Assembly (NCBI RefSeq): GCF_004027225.2
Contig: NC_044297.2
Location: forward strand, 3,864,047 to 3,928,046
DNA: 64,000 nucleotides
Direction of reading: 5' to 3'
Origin: Strigops habroptila
Lineage: Eukaryota > Chordata > Aves > Psittaciformes > Psittacidae
Position 1 is the first letter of the stretch, and every line of letters starts with the position of its first letter. Below the pieces are notes generated by a model. That model was not told the DNA's origin, searched no databases, and saw nothing but the letters and a program-made list of their open reading frames with translations. Below, piece after piece: positions 7,769 to 20,000 of the stretch. Both the position numbers and the translations under genes were made by a program.

Positions 7769-10690
7769 ATCCTCTACGGTGCTCACTCGAGGCTGTGCCG
7801 AGCCCGTCGCATAGACCACGAACGTCCGGGCCCTGCTCCCACAGCCGAAGAGCCAGCATAAAAAGCTGGTGCTGGGCCTCTTCTGCACATGGTGAGCTCC
7901 GCAACGGTGCCACCGGCATTGCTCTGGCTCCTCGCTTTCCCACCTCAAAGTCTAATTGAATGCAACATCGACGGTGCCCACTCGAGGCTGTGCCGAGCCC
8001 GTCGCATTGAGCACGAACGTCCGGGCCCTGCTCCCACAGCCGAAGAGCCAGGATAAAAAGCTGGTGCTGGGCCTCTTCTGCACATGGTGAGCTCCGCAAC
8101 GGTGCCACAGGCATTGCTCTCGCTCCTCGCTTTCACAACTTAAAGTCCAATTGAATGCAAAATCTACAGTGCCCTCTCGAGGCTGTGCCGAGCCCATCGC
8201 ATTGAGCACGAACGTCCGGGCCCTGCTCCCACAGCCGAAGAGCCAGGACTGAAAGCTGATGCTGGGCCTCTTCTGCACATGGTGAGCTCCGCAACGGTGC
8301 CACCAACATTGAACTCGCTCCTCGCTATCCCACCTAAAAGTCCAATTGAATGCAACATCTACGATGCAGGCTGGAGGCTGTGCCGAGCCCGTCGCATGAA
8401 CACGAACGTCCGGGCCCTGCTCCCACAGCCAAAGAGCCAGGACTGAAAGCTGGTGCTGGGCCTCTTCTGCACATGGTGAGCTCCGCAACGATGCCACCGA
8501 CATTGATCTCACTCCTCGTAATCCCACCTGAAAGTCCAACTGAATGCAACATCTGCGATGCAGGCTGGAGCCTGTGCCGAGTCCGTCGCATTGAGCACGA
8601 ACGTCCGGGCCCTGCTCCCACAGCCGAAGAGCCAGGATAAAAAGCTGGTGCTGGGCCTCTTCTGCACATGGTGAGCTCCACAACGGTGCCACAGGCATTG
8701 CTCTCGCTCCTCGCTTTCCCACCTAAAAGTCCAATTGAATGCAACATCTACTGTGCCCATTGGAGGCTGTGCCGAGCCCGTCGCATTGAGCACGAACGTC
8801 CGGGCCCTGCTCCCACAGCCGAAGAGCCAGCATAAAAAGATGGTGCTGGGCCTCTTCTGCACATGGTGAGCTCCGCAACGGTGCTACCGGCATTGATCTC
8901 ACTCCTCGCTTTCCCACCTAAAAGTCCATTTGAATGCAACATCTACGGTGCCCACTCGAGGCTGTGCCGAGCCCGTCACATTGAGCACGAACGTCCGGGC
9001 CCTGTTCCCACAGCCAAAGAGCCAGCATAAAAAGCTGGTGCTCGGCCTCTTCTGCACATGGTGAGCTCCGCAACGGTGCCACCGGCATTGCTCTAGCTCC
9101 TCGCTTTCCCACCTAAAAGTCCAATTGATTGCAACATCTACGGTGCCCACTCGAGGCTGTGCCGAGCCCGTCGCATTGAGCACGAACGTCCGGGCCCTAC
9201 TCCCACAGCCGAAGAATCAGGACTGAAAGCTGGTGCTGGGCCTCTTCTGCACATGGTGAGCTCCGCAACGGTGCCACCTACATTGATCTCGATCCTCGCT
9301 TTCCCACCTAAAAGTCCAATTCAATGCAACCTCTTCGGTGCCCAGTCAAGGCTGTGCCGAGCCCGTCGCATTGAGCACAAACATTTGGGCCCTGCTCCCA
9401 CAGCCGAAGAGCCAGGATAAAAAGCTGGTGCTGGGCCTCTTCTGCACATGGTGAGCTCCGCAACGGTGCCACCGGCATTGATCTCATTCCTCGCTTTCCC
9501 ACCTAAAAGTCCATAAGAATGCAACATCTACGGTGCCCACTCGAGGCTGTGGCGAGCCCGTTGCATTGAGCACGAACATCCGGGCCCTGCTCCCACAGCC
9601 AAAGAGCCAGGACTGAAAGCTGGTGCTCGGCCTCTTCTGCACATGGTGAGCTCCGCAACGGTGCCACCGGCCTTTCTCTGGCTCCTCGCTTTCCCACCTA
9701 AAAGTCCATTTGAATGCAACATCGACGGTGCCCACTCGAGGCTGTGCCGAGCCCGTCGCATTGAGCACGAACGTCCGGGCCCTGCTCCCACAGCCGAAGG
9801 GCCAGGACAGAAAGCTGGTGCTGGGCCTCTTCTGCACATGGCGACCTCCGCAACGGTGCTACAGGCATTGATCTCACTCCTCGCTTTCCCACATAAAAGT
9901 CCATTTGAATGCAACATCGACGGTGCCCAATCGAGGCTGTGGCGAGCCCGTCGCATTGAGCACGAACGTCCGGGCCCTGCTCCCACAGCCGAAGAGCCAG
10001 CATAAAAACCTGGTGCTGGGCCTCTTCTGCACATGGTGAGCTCCGCAACGGTGCCACCGGCATTGCTCTCACTCCTCGCTTTCCCACCTAAAAGTCCAAT
10101 TGAATGCAACATCTACGGTGCCCACTCGAGGCTCTGCCGAGCCCATCGCATTGAGCACGAACGTCCGGGCCCTGCTCCCACAGCCGAAGAGCCAGGATAA
10201 AAAGATGGTACTGGGCCTCTTCTGCACATGGTGAGCTCCGCATAGGTGCCACCGGCATTGCTCTCACTCCTCGTAATACCACCTAAAAGTCCAATTGAAT
10301 GCAACTTGTACGGTGTCCACTCGAGGCTGTGCCGAGCCCATCGCATTGAGCACGAACGTCCAGGCCCTGCTCCAAAAGCCGAAGAGCCAGGATAAAAAGC
10401 TGGTGCTGGGCCTCTTCTGCACATGGTGAGCTCCGCAACGGTGCCACCGGCATTCATCTCACTCCTCGCTTTCCCACCTAGAAGTCCAGTTGCGTGCATC
10501 CTCTACAATGCAGGCTCGAGGCTGTGCCGAGCCCGTCGCATTGAGCACGAACGTCCGGGCCCTGCTCCCACAGCCGAAGAGCCAGGACTGAAAGCTGGTG
10601 CTGGGCCTCTTCTGCACATGGTGAGCTCCACAACGGTGCCACCGGCATTGCTCTCGCTCCTCGCTTTCCCACCTAAAAGTCCAATTGCGT
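7769..10690 (+). repeat. 195-bp satellite array, 15 head-to-tail monomers
   Basis: The anchor CACGAACGTCCGGG (with variants) begins at 7817, 8012, 8207, 8401, 8596, 8791, 8986, 9181, 9376, 9571, 9766, 9961, 10156, 10351 and 10546. Every step is 195 bp except one of 194, caused by a single-base loss near 8396. Each monomer holds the blocks GCTGTGCCGAGCCC, CTGCTCCCACAGCC, a GGATAAAAAGC/GGACTGAAAGC alternation, TGCACATGGTGAGCTCCGC and CCTCGCTTTCCCACCTAAAA. The array starts and ends in the same phase, giving 15 whole units in about 2.92 kb. It is CpG-rich within AT-rich flanks. Because 195 is 3 x 65, frames persist across units and long minus-strand ORFs arise, but all three minus frames are largely open, which argues against coding. 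I do not recognise it as a named satellite. Confidence 0.97.
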
Positions 10691-13600
10691 ACCCCTCAAA
10701 ACCCAATGTGCTGCTCACAGATCCATGAAGAATCATTAAGTCATTTGCATTCTTAAATAGGACTTGGAGCCCAGCATTATTGTTTACTGCTAAACATATT
10801 AAGCAAGGGATGTCTTTCAAGACTGCTTGTGACTCCTTCAGTCAGCAGGAGCAAAGGTACTATGTATTTTGCTAAAATGCTAAGCATCATTTGTGGGAAT
10901 GGGACTGTATTCTGAAATGGCACATCTTGTGTGGATGGGGAGTAGGTGCACTACATTTTCCTGTTACTGGAGCTCGGACCTAATATTCTGGAGGATGACT
11001 TGGAAGCCTCCTGACTCACTGCCTTTCTCCATCCCTGGCAGCTGAGTCAAAGCTAGATCTGAACACTGAATTGACAATAAGAGCAACTCCAACAGATCCT
11101 ATACCTGTTGCTGCAAATGCAAAAGAAGATGGGTAAGTCACAGCTGATAAATAACTGGACCAAGCCCACGTCCCAGTGTAATACTCCAACAATTCTGTGG
11201 TAACTGGGCTTCCCTTTCACTGCTCTATGAGGAAGAAACAGAAATCCATTTTACTACTTTTCTGAAGAATCCTTATGATCTCATTCTGAGCTATTCTTCT
11301 TAGTGTATCCCAAGGGCCAAGACAGGTAAAATGAGGCCAAAAATCCCCACCAGGCCCATTGGTCCCACATGTTTTCATTCCCACACTAAAGAAAGCTCGG
11401 TCTATTTCCTGGTGCAGTTTCTGCTGCTTCTCAGTGTGGCTGAAAATTAAATTAGTCACTATATTCCACTACAAGTATGTGATCTGGTTACAGTATTGGC
11501 TCATGTTTACTTTAGCAAGCAAATCACAGAGACCCTCTAAGCCTTTAGTGCTTCCATCAACATTTTTCATGTCAAAGAAAAAAATGAACCTACAGACTTC
11601 TTTAATGGATAAATATACATAGTGCACAACATGTGCTGTTCCAAAAGGTTGAGAGCTCTATGACTGATAGATAATTCTGTTTTTTTCCTGGGCTATGAAC
11701 AACTAAAGACAGGTTTGAAAGAGAAGTGTTCCTATTTTTAATGCAGTAGCATGGAGTCACCCCAGGCTTTGCTAAAGTTTGCTTTCTGTACATACCTAAG
11801 CTGTCTTTGTACAGCAAAGTGCTTAGGCTCGTGTCTGGCTGGGACTTACAAATACTTGAAGTCTATTTCATATCTGAGCATGTGCCCAAACTACAGCCCA
11901 GACGAACAGGTCTGAGATGATCATTAGAGTTCACTGGAAGGGAACCGTGTTCTTGCTAGATGTAAGGAGAGAAGCTTTTCCTTTGGGCATTAAGAAAAGA
12001 ATCCTGCTGAAAAGCAGCAGAAGAAAATGAAATGTGAATGACACAAGGGAAATACAATACAGATCAATCAACCCACGTTTGTCTGTTAAGTACATTTCAC
12101 TATACTTATCTTACAACTCTGAAATACCACTTTGATATCTGGTTTTCATTTTGTAACAAAATAGTGAGGCAAATCAGATTTTCTTTTCTGACAACATTCA
12201 GAAATAAGAAATATAGCAAAAGCTCCTGTCATTTTGGCAGGCTTTTGTATATGGAACAAAAAAATCCCGTGCTGCAAGTTTCTAGACAATGACTTGTTTT
12301 TGCAAACACAGAGGAAAGCATTTTCTATGCATAAAGGGAATTTCTGCCTTCTCTTTTCTTCCTGTGATGTGTGTGTCTGCTGAAGAAGAGCAAGCTGAAA
12401 TCTGGTTTTGCTACAGTGCACACCCCCAATTAGGAAGTAAAGCATGTTCTGGGAAACTGAAGAATCAATGCAATCTGTAAAGCAGACTGCCATCAATAAA
12501 GTCAGTAGTTGTGCCACAAATATCAAATTGAAATTCATCCCACTTAATTTAATTCCGATGAAATATTGTCTCCCTAAAGCCATGCAGGATTTTTTACTAC
12601 TACCCATTTGTCTCTTTCTTCTGTCCTTTTGGCCATTTGTAATTGTTGAGAATGAGCCAAAGATGCCTGCAGTGCTTGAGTCCCTTCTCTTTGCTCAAAG
12701 TCATCAAATGAGCTTAAAAATGCAGGGAGTGATAGTTGGCGAAGTGTGACTTGTGTGTATGGTTTGTATTCAGCAGTAACGTTGCCATTCTCTGTGGCAA
12801 AGTCCTGCCAGCCTTACTAATGCTGGAGTTGATTTAATTCTATAGGAAGCCAAGTTACCTTCAGGAGCACTCCAAAGGAGCCTGCTGCATTTGGCTCAGA
12901 GCTGAGAGTCAGATCTGGGACCATGCATTCCCCAGGGGAAGAAAGCAGGCAGGAACTGTGAGTAAAACCAAAATAACACCTTTTCCATGTTATGCTTCCA
13001 TTGTGGTTTCTTTATACCTGTATCCATTGGAAAGAGGAGATTTATAATAAAACAAGGAGTCTTCCCTGGATGCACAGGGAGGGTATTGTAACATCCCAGA
13101 ATAAGGCAGATATTCATATAATAAACACTCTCTACAGGAGAGGCTGAGCTGGAATAGCTTGTGAAGGCCACCACCAAAGCCTAAGCTGGATTCTGGGTAC
13201 CTCTGCAGGAGGTACTTGCTTAATCAGAACTTCATACAATGATGTGTATGACATACACAGCTGATGCCCAGTTGAAAAGAGCTGGTTGCAATATGCTTCC
13301 AGAACCCAGTAACATCACTCCAGAGGGACAGATTCTGCTGTCAGGATGTCTCTTGTGAGTTCCATGGAATGAGCTTTGTTGATACTTGTGTGATTACTGC
13401 TGGATCTGTGCCCACGAAAGGCCAACGGGATGTAGTTATAGAACGGGCTGGTTGGAGATTTTCACATGAAATGGATTTCTGTTGGAAAATGTCATCTTCT
13501 CCAAACCCAGACTTTTTGTGGGAATGTATATACCGCATGCAAAAAAGCCAAATGGTAATCCTGGTCACAGTGGGAGAAAGAGGAAACAAAACAAGAAAAA

Positions 13601-13820
13601 GAGGGAAAAAAATTCTTCAATATCCCAGAATTAGAACCACGAGTGCTAATGATATTTACATGAAATGCTGAAATCATTTCAATGCAAAAAGAAATAAGTG
13701 ACAGGATGCTGTGGTGTATTTTGAGTATTTAACAGATGCAAGATGAGCCTCTAGTTCTTGATTAAACTAGAAAAAACAGTTTTCTGTTGATTATGTTAAT
13801 ATTTCTGTATCATCTAACAG
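10691..13820. other. Intergenic DNA with one exon-like segment
   Basis: Mostly AT-rich sequence with no recognised gene. One segment, 11042-11132 on the plus strand, lies between a good acceptor (pyrimidine tract then GGCAG) and a strong GTAAGT donor. It is open in one frame for 29 codons. No family is recognised, so it is treated only as a candidate. Minus-strand 12146-12607 is a 153-codon open frame without recognisable motifs. Confidence 0.4.
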
Positions 13821-14058
13821 AGGGGAGATTGAGATGAGCTCTGAGGCAGAAGCTCTTCCCTGTGAGGGTGCTGAGACGCTGGCACAGGGAGCCCAGAGAA
13901 GCTGTGGCTGCCCCATCCCTGGCAGTGTTCAAGGCCAGGTTGGACACAGGGGCTTGGAGCAACCTGCTCTAGTGGAAGGTGTCCCTGCCTGTGGCAGGGG
14001 GTTGGAACTGGATGAGCTTTAAGTTCCTTCCACTAAAACCATTCTGGGAGTCTATGAA
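13821..14058 (+). mobile_element. CR1 LINE, 5'-truncated 3' end
   Basis: It is similar in extent and sequence to the copy at 3408-3648. Both begin in a GGGAGATTGAGATGAGCTC-like segment and share the CTGGCACAGGG, GGACACAGGGGCTTGGAGCA and CTAGTGGAAGGTGTCCCTG blocks. It ends in a degraded ATTCTGGGAGTCTATGAA terminus. The close similarity suggests both belong to the same CR1 subfamily. Confidence 0.9.
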
Positions 14059-17000
14059 CTTCACTCCTATCTAGGTGCTTAACTGCTAAAATCAGTAGAG
14101 TTTGCATCTTTAAATATTTGCAGGTTTGATCTTTACTTCCTTAGTCTTGATTGATCCCTGTTTAAAGCATTAGGTGACTTGGTTACACAACATGCCATGT
14201 AGAATAGGAATGAAAAGAACATGGTTGTAGGTGCAATAACATCCACATGTAACCACCTGCAACCATTAATATCACAGGAAAACAAGGATTAAATTGCCTG
14301 AAACAAGTGCTGCCATTAGGGAGATGAGGATGCCCACCTCAGCTGCATCTCTAGGAGACAGAGTGAGCAATTTCAGAAGGGTATTTAAAAGTTACCAGAT
14401 ACTGTAAAACACTAAAACCAAACTGGTTTAAGGACTACTCATAGCTCAGAAAAGGCCATCTGGTGGCAGAGCTCCCCAAGGGTTTATAAATAGCACATCT
14501 CGTTTGCAGACACAGTTCCTGACGTATTCACATGCTGATTAACCATCTGAGTTGTTATGCAGTTAATTCTGACAGCTGCTTTGCAAAACTTAAGTGTGTG
14601 CATTAAGCACTCATAAAAACCCACTTATGGACATTATTGTACATCACACACTGTATGTGCCAGGCAAAAAATTAACAGAACTGGCTTGTTATTGTCTCCA
14701 AGCAAGAAGTATTATTAGCACAACTGGAACATCTCCAGTTCTCCTGCCAATCATACTCAGTTCCCACTGCTAATAGGATCTTGCTCATTTTAGAATCAGA
14801 AGATATATCACCATGATGAGAGCATATACATAGGTCTAAATGCTGAGAGAATGGCTTGGCTATATAAATGCCAGATAGCAAATCCTTACCATCCCGGCAG
14901 GATTTGCTAGGAAGTCTTCGTCATTTTTGGGTAGATACAACAATAACTGCGGTATCCAAGCCTAGCTTGACAGTGTCACCCTCCTCGATATGATTTTTGT
15001 GCTTGAACAGTTTTGCCTGGAGCTGAAGAATCAGCCTCAAAAAGCCCTTCCTCTTCAGTCAAAGACAGCAAGGTCAGAACAGGGTTTATTGCAATCTTTC
15101 AGGCAACAGAGGTGAAAAAACAATGCTGGAGATAGTTAACACCATTGCTTGCATTGCAGGCAAAAGTGATTAGTTTGTTGTAATGTTTGGGTCCACACTA
15201 TGTCGTTCTTAGCTTTTCACTGAGCTGTCATAAACTGGTAGTATACATTAGAGAAAGACACATTAATGGGATAAACATTTCCGGTGGGAATTTGAGCAAA
15301 TCATGTACAGAAATTCAGAGGATCAATACTGCTTTTAACAAACAGCTTTTTCATAAAACTGGTTTGCTTTTCCTTCTTTCTCCCCTGCTGTCTCAGCATG
15401 TTAAGTATCATTTGTATTGGACAGTAAACTTATGCTGAAGATGACATGAAGAATTCTTTTATTACATAGCACACCAATAACCATGATTCAAGGCATTACT
15501 GTCTCCAGTTAGCTAAAAGGAACTCCAGGAGTATTTTGAAGGTGCTAGTCTTCAGAATATTGGACTATCTCTCATATTCTGCAATTTAATTACACAGTAA
15601 AAAATCCCATGTCAATCAGTGAACAACACAGTTGGCAGTTCCCCACTACTGCAGTTATACACTGCAAGGGTAATAAAATACTGTTAATAAAATACAGTTT
15701 GGAGATGAGCATAAGTATAATTCAAAAGACAGAATTCTCCACTCTGTTAGTTATAAAGAGCCAAACTGTAACTGTTTCAATTATCTGTCAATGCCAGTGA
15801 GATAGGAAATAAATGTCTTTCTCTTTGCAATGCAGAGTAACAGCATCATCCATCCCACTGAGATTACTGCTTCTGAAAGATGCACAGCCTGACGTAGGAG
15901 ACTAACCTGGATTTTGGGAAACAGCAGGGTGAGGTGTTCCTGGCCATTCCTCTCTAACTACTACAGGTGCCCAGGATGTGTTGGCTCTCATTCTGTCAGG
16001 ACTAACTGGATTGAGAGCAGTAAAGTGAGTTCTGCTTTATCCAGATAAGAAGCTTCAATCTTTACCTGTTCAATGAGACAACATCAGTATGTTCATCATA
16101 GGGAACACAATGTAGATCACAAGATACACACCTAATTATCTAGTTCTAAGTAGGTGTTTGATTCTAAGCCTAGAAGTGGTTCATGTTATTAAGAAGCCTG
16201 GTAAATAACACTTTAGCAGGCTATTCAACAAAGGAAACCAAAAACTTCTTTAGAGTAGCCAACCCCCTCTCCCATCACTTCAAATTCAGTACTCACCTTT
16301 GTTTTTCCTATTGTTTTTTCCCCCAGGCTGCAAGTTAAAGCTCTGAGTCACACACTCACAGAATTTCAATCAGACCTGGGACAGGAGGGACTTGGGAATT
16401 CAGTCCAGAAGGTAGCAGATGCTTTTAACCAAAGGTCTGGGCAAGCTGGAACAGATGCCAGTTTTTCATAGAGCTGATAGCATGCTGGCACAAAGCTAGC
16501 ATTTGGCAAATGTTCCCACCTTCACAGACACTGATTCTAAGTGAAATCTCATCCTACTGAAGTCTGTGGGAGTTTTGCTATGGGTTTCTGTGAAGTCATG
16601 TTTCTTCTCCATGGCACTATGGTGCTTAATCATGGGCCCTCTTCCGCATAAAGAGCTCACTCAATCCATTAGAGCTTTCTATAGACATTTTATTTAATAT
16701 AGCAAATGCAGCCAAATATTGATGATGATTTTGCAAGTTAATTGCATAGACTGTTCCTCCATGGCTTACGAGGAGTCTGCCAAAATATCATTACTGTTTA
16801 ATTAAACGAGTCTATTTTAAGCCAACTTCTGTTCCCACTGAAATCCATTGCATACATTTAAATGAATTCAGGTTCTTTAGAATATGGCCTTCTTTACTGC
16901 TAAACTCTACATTCCTTTTGTTTCATTAAGCTAAGCTGCCTTTCCAGCAATTCTTAAGCTTTTTGCTTTATTTTAGCAAGCTTCACCAGATCAGCTGCAA

Positions 17001-20000
17001 AAGTCTTTGGCTAAGTTCAGTAAAGCAGGACCAAGTTACTTTTGTGTATCAGATCTAAGGGGTTTCCATCGTGTACCAGCCAGAATAGAGTTTTGTTGCA
17101 CCCATTTTTGAACTTGCTAAGGAGAGATGCAGACATTAAAAGAGTGAAATATGCTACACACTTGGGCACCATGCAGCAGGAGAGTTAGGTCTGTTCCTGA
17201 ATTTAGATAGACTTTGAAGTATAAATACCAATGCTTTGGTTCTTGCAGGCCTTTGAACTGTTACTGACTATTTTGGTCAAATGCTCTCAGTGTCACCAGT
17301 GAAAAGTTTTATTTCAGTCTTGTGAGTGCCACACTGTGCCTCATTTGTAGACAATCAGAGCATTTGCAGACTCAAGGCTCTGCCAACAGCTCTTCTTCAC
17401 ACCTATTAGAACAGTACAGAAAGGGAGATAAATGAGGAAGTCATAGATTTGTTTGAATTTTTTCATTACAAACATTCAACACCCCAGGTTACGATACAGT
17501 TGTTCAGAGGATATCAGAAAATCTAGGAGGACACTGTGTTTTATGTTTCTGAGCTGTTTTCTGGCATGAAGTGTCATCTGGTCAGGCTGTGCACAAGCTC
17601 TAACAGCAGCTGATCAGAAAGCAGACCCAAGAAAAGCTGCACAAATCCTGTTTCTAGGTACAAATATTTTAGAATTAAACCCCAGAGGAATTTGTTTCAC
17701 ACCCTTTGCGTGCTGTCTTCTCAGCATAGAATTCACCCTTTTTGTAGATAGACTATGCAGCAGTAAAGACAAGTCCAAGGACATGTCCAAGGACATGCAA
17801 AGCACAAAGCACTTCTGCTGCTCTTTAGCAGGGTGGTGAATTTAACACATGGCAAGTAAGCAGGACCTTACACACTGCCATGAGAAGTCAAGTACACTGC
17901 CCAAACCTGCAACAGCTAGAATGTATACCACAGGGGAAGGTGTAAGGATCAGCAGCGGTCAGTTACTGAAGGAAAGTAAGTCTTTTCTTGGGTTTTGAAC
18001 TTCAGTTGAATGTTTGTTTTATTCAGAAGAAAACCAACCCACAAACCAACAAACCCTCATTATTATAATACAGCATGTTTATTTCTCAAAATGCCTGCTG
18101 CTTTTCTCTCACCCCCCCTCAATGGCCTTGGTGATCTTTTGTGATGAGGCATAAAATTATCCTCTGAAGTCATGAATATTTTTTTCTCCTTCCTAGACTA
18201 GAAACCATTACTGCATTCTTATAATTCTCTTACAAGTTACTTCTTAGATGGCTCACTTGTTTATTCCTCTGTTGGAGCTATAGAATTGTAAGAAGTGGGC
18301 ATTACCATTTGTGTGCTTTCCTCCTGTGTGAGAGCACAGGAAAGGGAATGACAGACAATTCCCAGCTGTGTTCGGATGGCACTCACTCCTCAAAGGCTTT
18401 GTACAGACTGAAGTTCACTGTCCTTCTATATCTACTGCTAAATCACCCTGTTAAGCAGGTTAAGCCATCCAACCTAGTTTTATGCTAGTCTTTAATGCAT
18501 TTTCAGCTTTTTATGTTCTTTTACTTCCCCTAAATCTGCTAATAACTTTGTACCTTTGCCTACAAACAACAGCGATGGAGTTTGCAAGAGCAGCCAATAT
18601 CTGTTGTAGCCAGCAGAGAGATGATGATCCCCACCACCCCACTCAAGAAAGCATAGGAAGCAGCCTGCAGGTTAATGTTGTAATTAAAGACAGATGAGAA
18701 GACCTTTTCTTAACTCACCATTACCTGGTTCATAGAAAGGAGGCACTGGCATTTGCACAATATCCATTTAATTTATCAGAGCTAGAGAAATCTGGTTTGT
18801 TTGCACTTTATTCTGCTGTGTGAAGTCAGGTTAAAAGCAGCACCTAATTTTTGGTGGTGCACAGGAGGATCCCACTGGCATTTTTAATCACAAGCAAGTT
18901 AGGTGTGAAACCCTGCACATGACTGGAATTAAGCATAAGCTTAAACTGCAGTGTTTGTTCAGTCTGGTTTTTAAAAGCAGTGCTCAAATGGTGATGGACA
19001 GTGACTCCATCAGACCTAACAAAAACAGATGGGAAGCTTTCCCTTGACTACCATATGCTCAGAAACAAACATCATGCCTTAAAAGTTATTGACTGTACCA
19101 AATCTGCCCCTAAAACTGTGCAGTGACGATTGTTTAGAGCTCTACAGCAATTGGAGCATTACTATTGCAATTGTTATGGTGGTTATACAGTTATTTTCAT
19201 TATAGTATAATCCAGAGACACCAAATTAAATCAGGGTCCATTGCTAGATCTTCTAAGAAAAATACAAGAATCCTGCCTCATAGCTAAAAGGGCTTTTCAG
19301 TCTTGGCATCATCAGTATGGCACAGATATCTAAAGAAAGGTGAGCAGAAGATGGCTATTTACAAAGCCTTCTCTAAGATGCAGTCTCAATAAGGCTGCAT
19401 TTTACAGTATTTGGTTATTCCAAGTACTTCAAACTTTGCACACTGGTTATATTTAAGAATAACAATTGTCTTGGGTCCACTGGCTCTTTGCCTACAGAAA
19501 TAAGGACTTATAGGCTATATGAGCACAGAAGTACCTGACAGCTATCACATGCTGTGGTAGAAGTGGGTTAAGGGTGCAGTGGTTCTCATCTTTCCATCCT
19601 GGAGCCTGCGATGTTGCATCAGACAGCAATATTCTCAGACGGGACAGAAGGGTTATTTTCTGTAATAGATGGAAAAATGAGGGTTTAAAAAACAAACCAA
19701 ACCAAACCACAGGAATTTTAACCCTCTATGGACAAGGCAGGAGATTTGAGAACTGAAAGATATCAATAAACATAAAGGATGTTGATACAACAAGATACTT
19801 CCTGTCGCTGGAAGAAATGGGCTGTGGTTTACTACACTGACACTGATTTATTCTTTACCTCACTTCATTGACACATGTGTAGTTACACAAATTGCCCTTG
19901 CAGGGAGAGAAGAGATTTCTTCCTGTCAGAGCTGAACCTCAATCACTGTGAAGGAAATGGTTTCCTTAATGTAATGATGTGAATTTTTTTCACAACCTAC

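Noticed and set aside
7952..8722. Satellite-encoded repeat protein (256-codon minus-strand frame of 65-residue units)
   Set aside because: 195 bp is divisible by three, so any open frame repeats automatically. Long frames exist in all three minus registers, and this one passes through the single-base deletion near 8396 by switching from one register to another while staying open. That is a compositional effect, not selection for a protein.
7769..10690. CRISPR array
   Set aside because: There is no alternation of short identical repeats with unique spacers. The entire 195-bp unit is repeated, and the genome is vertebrate.
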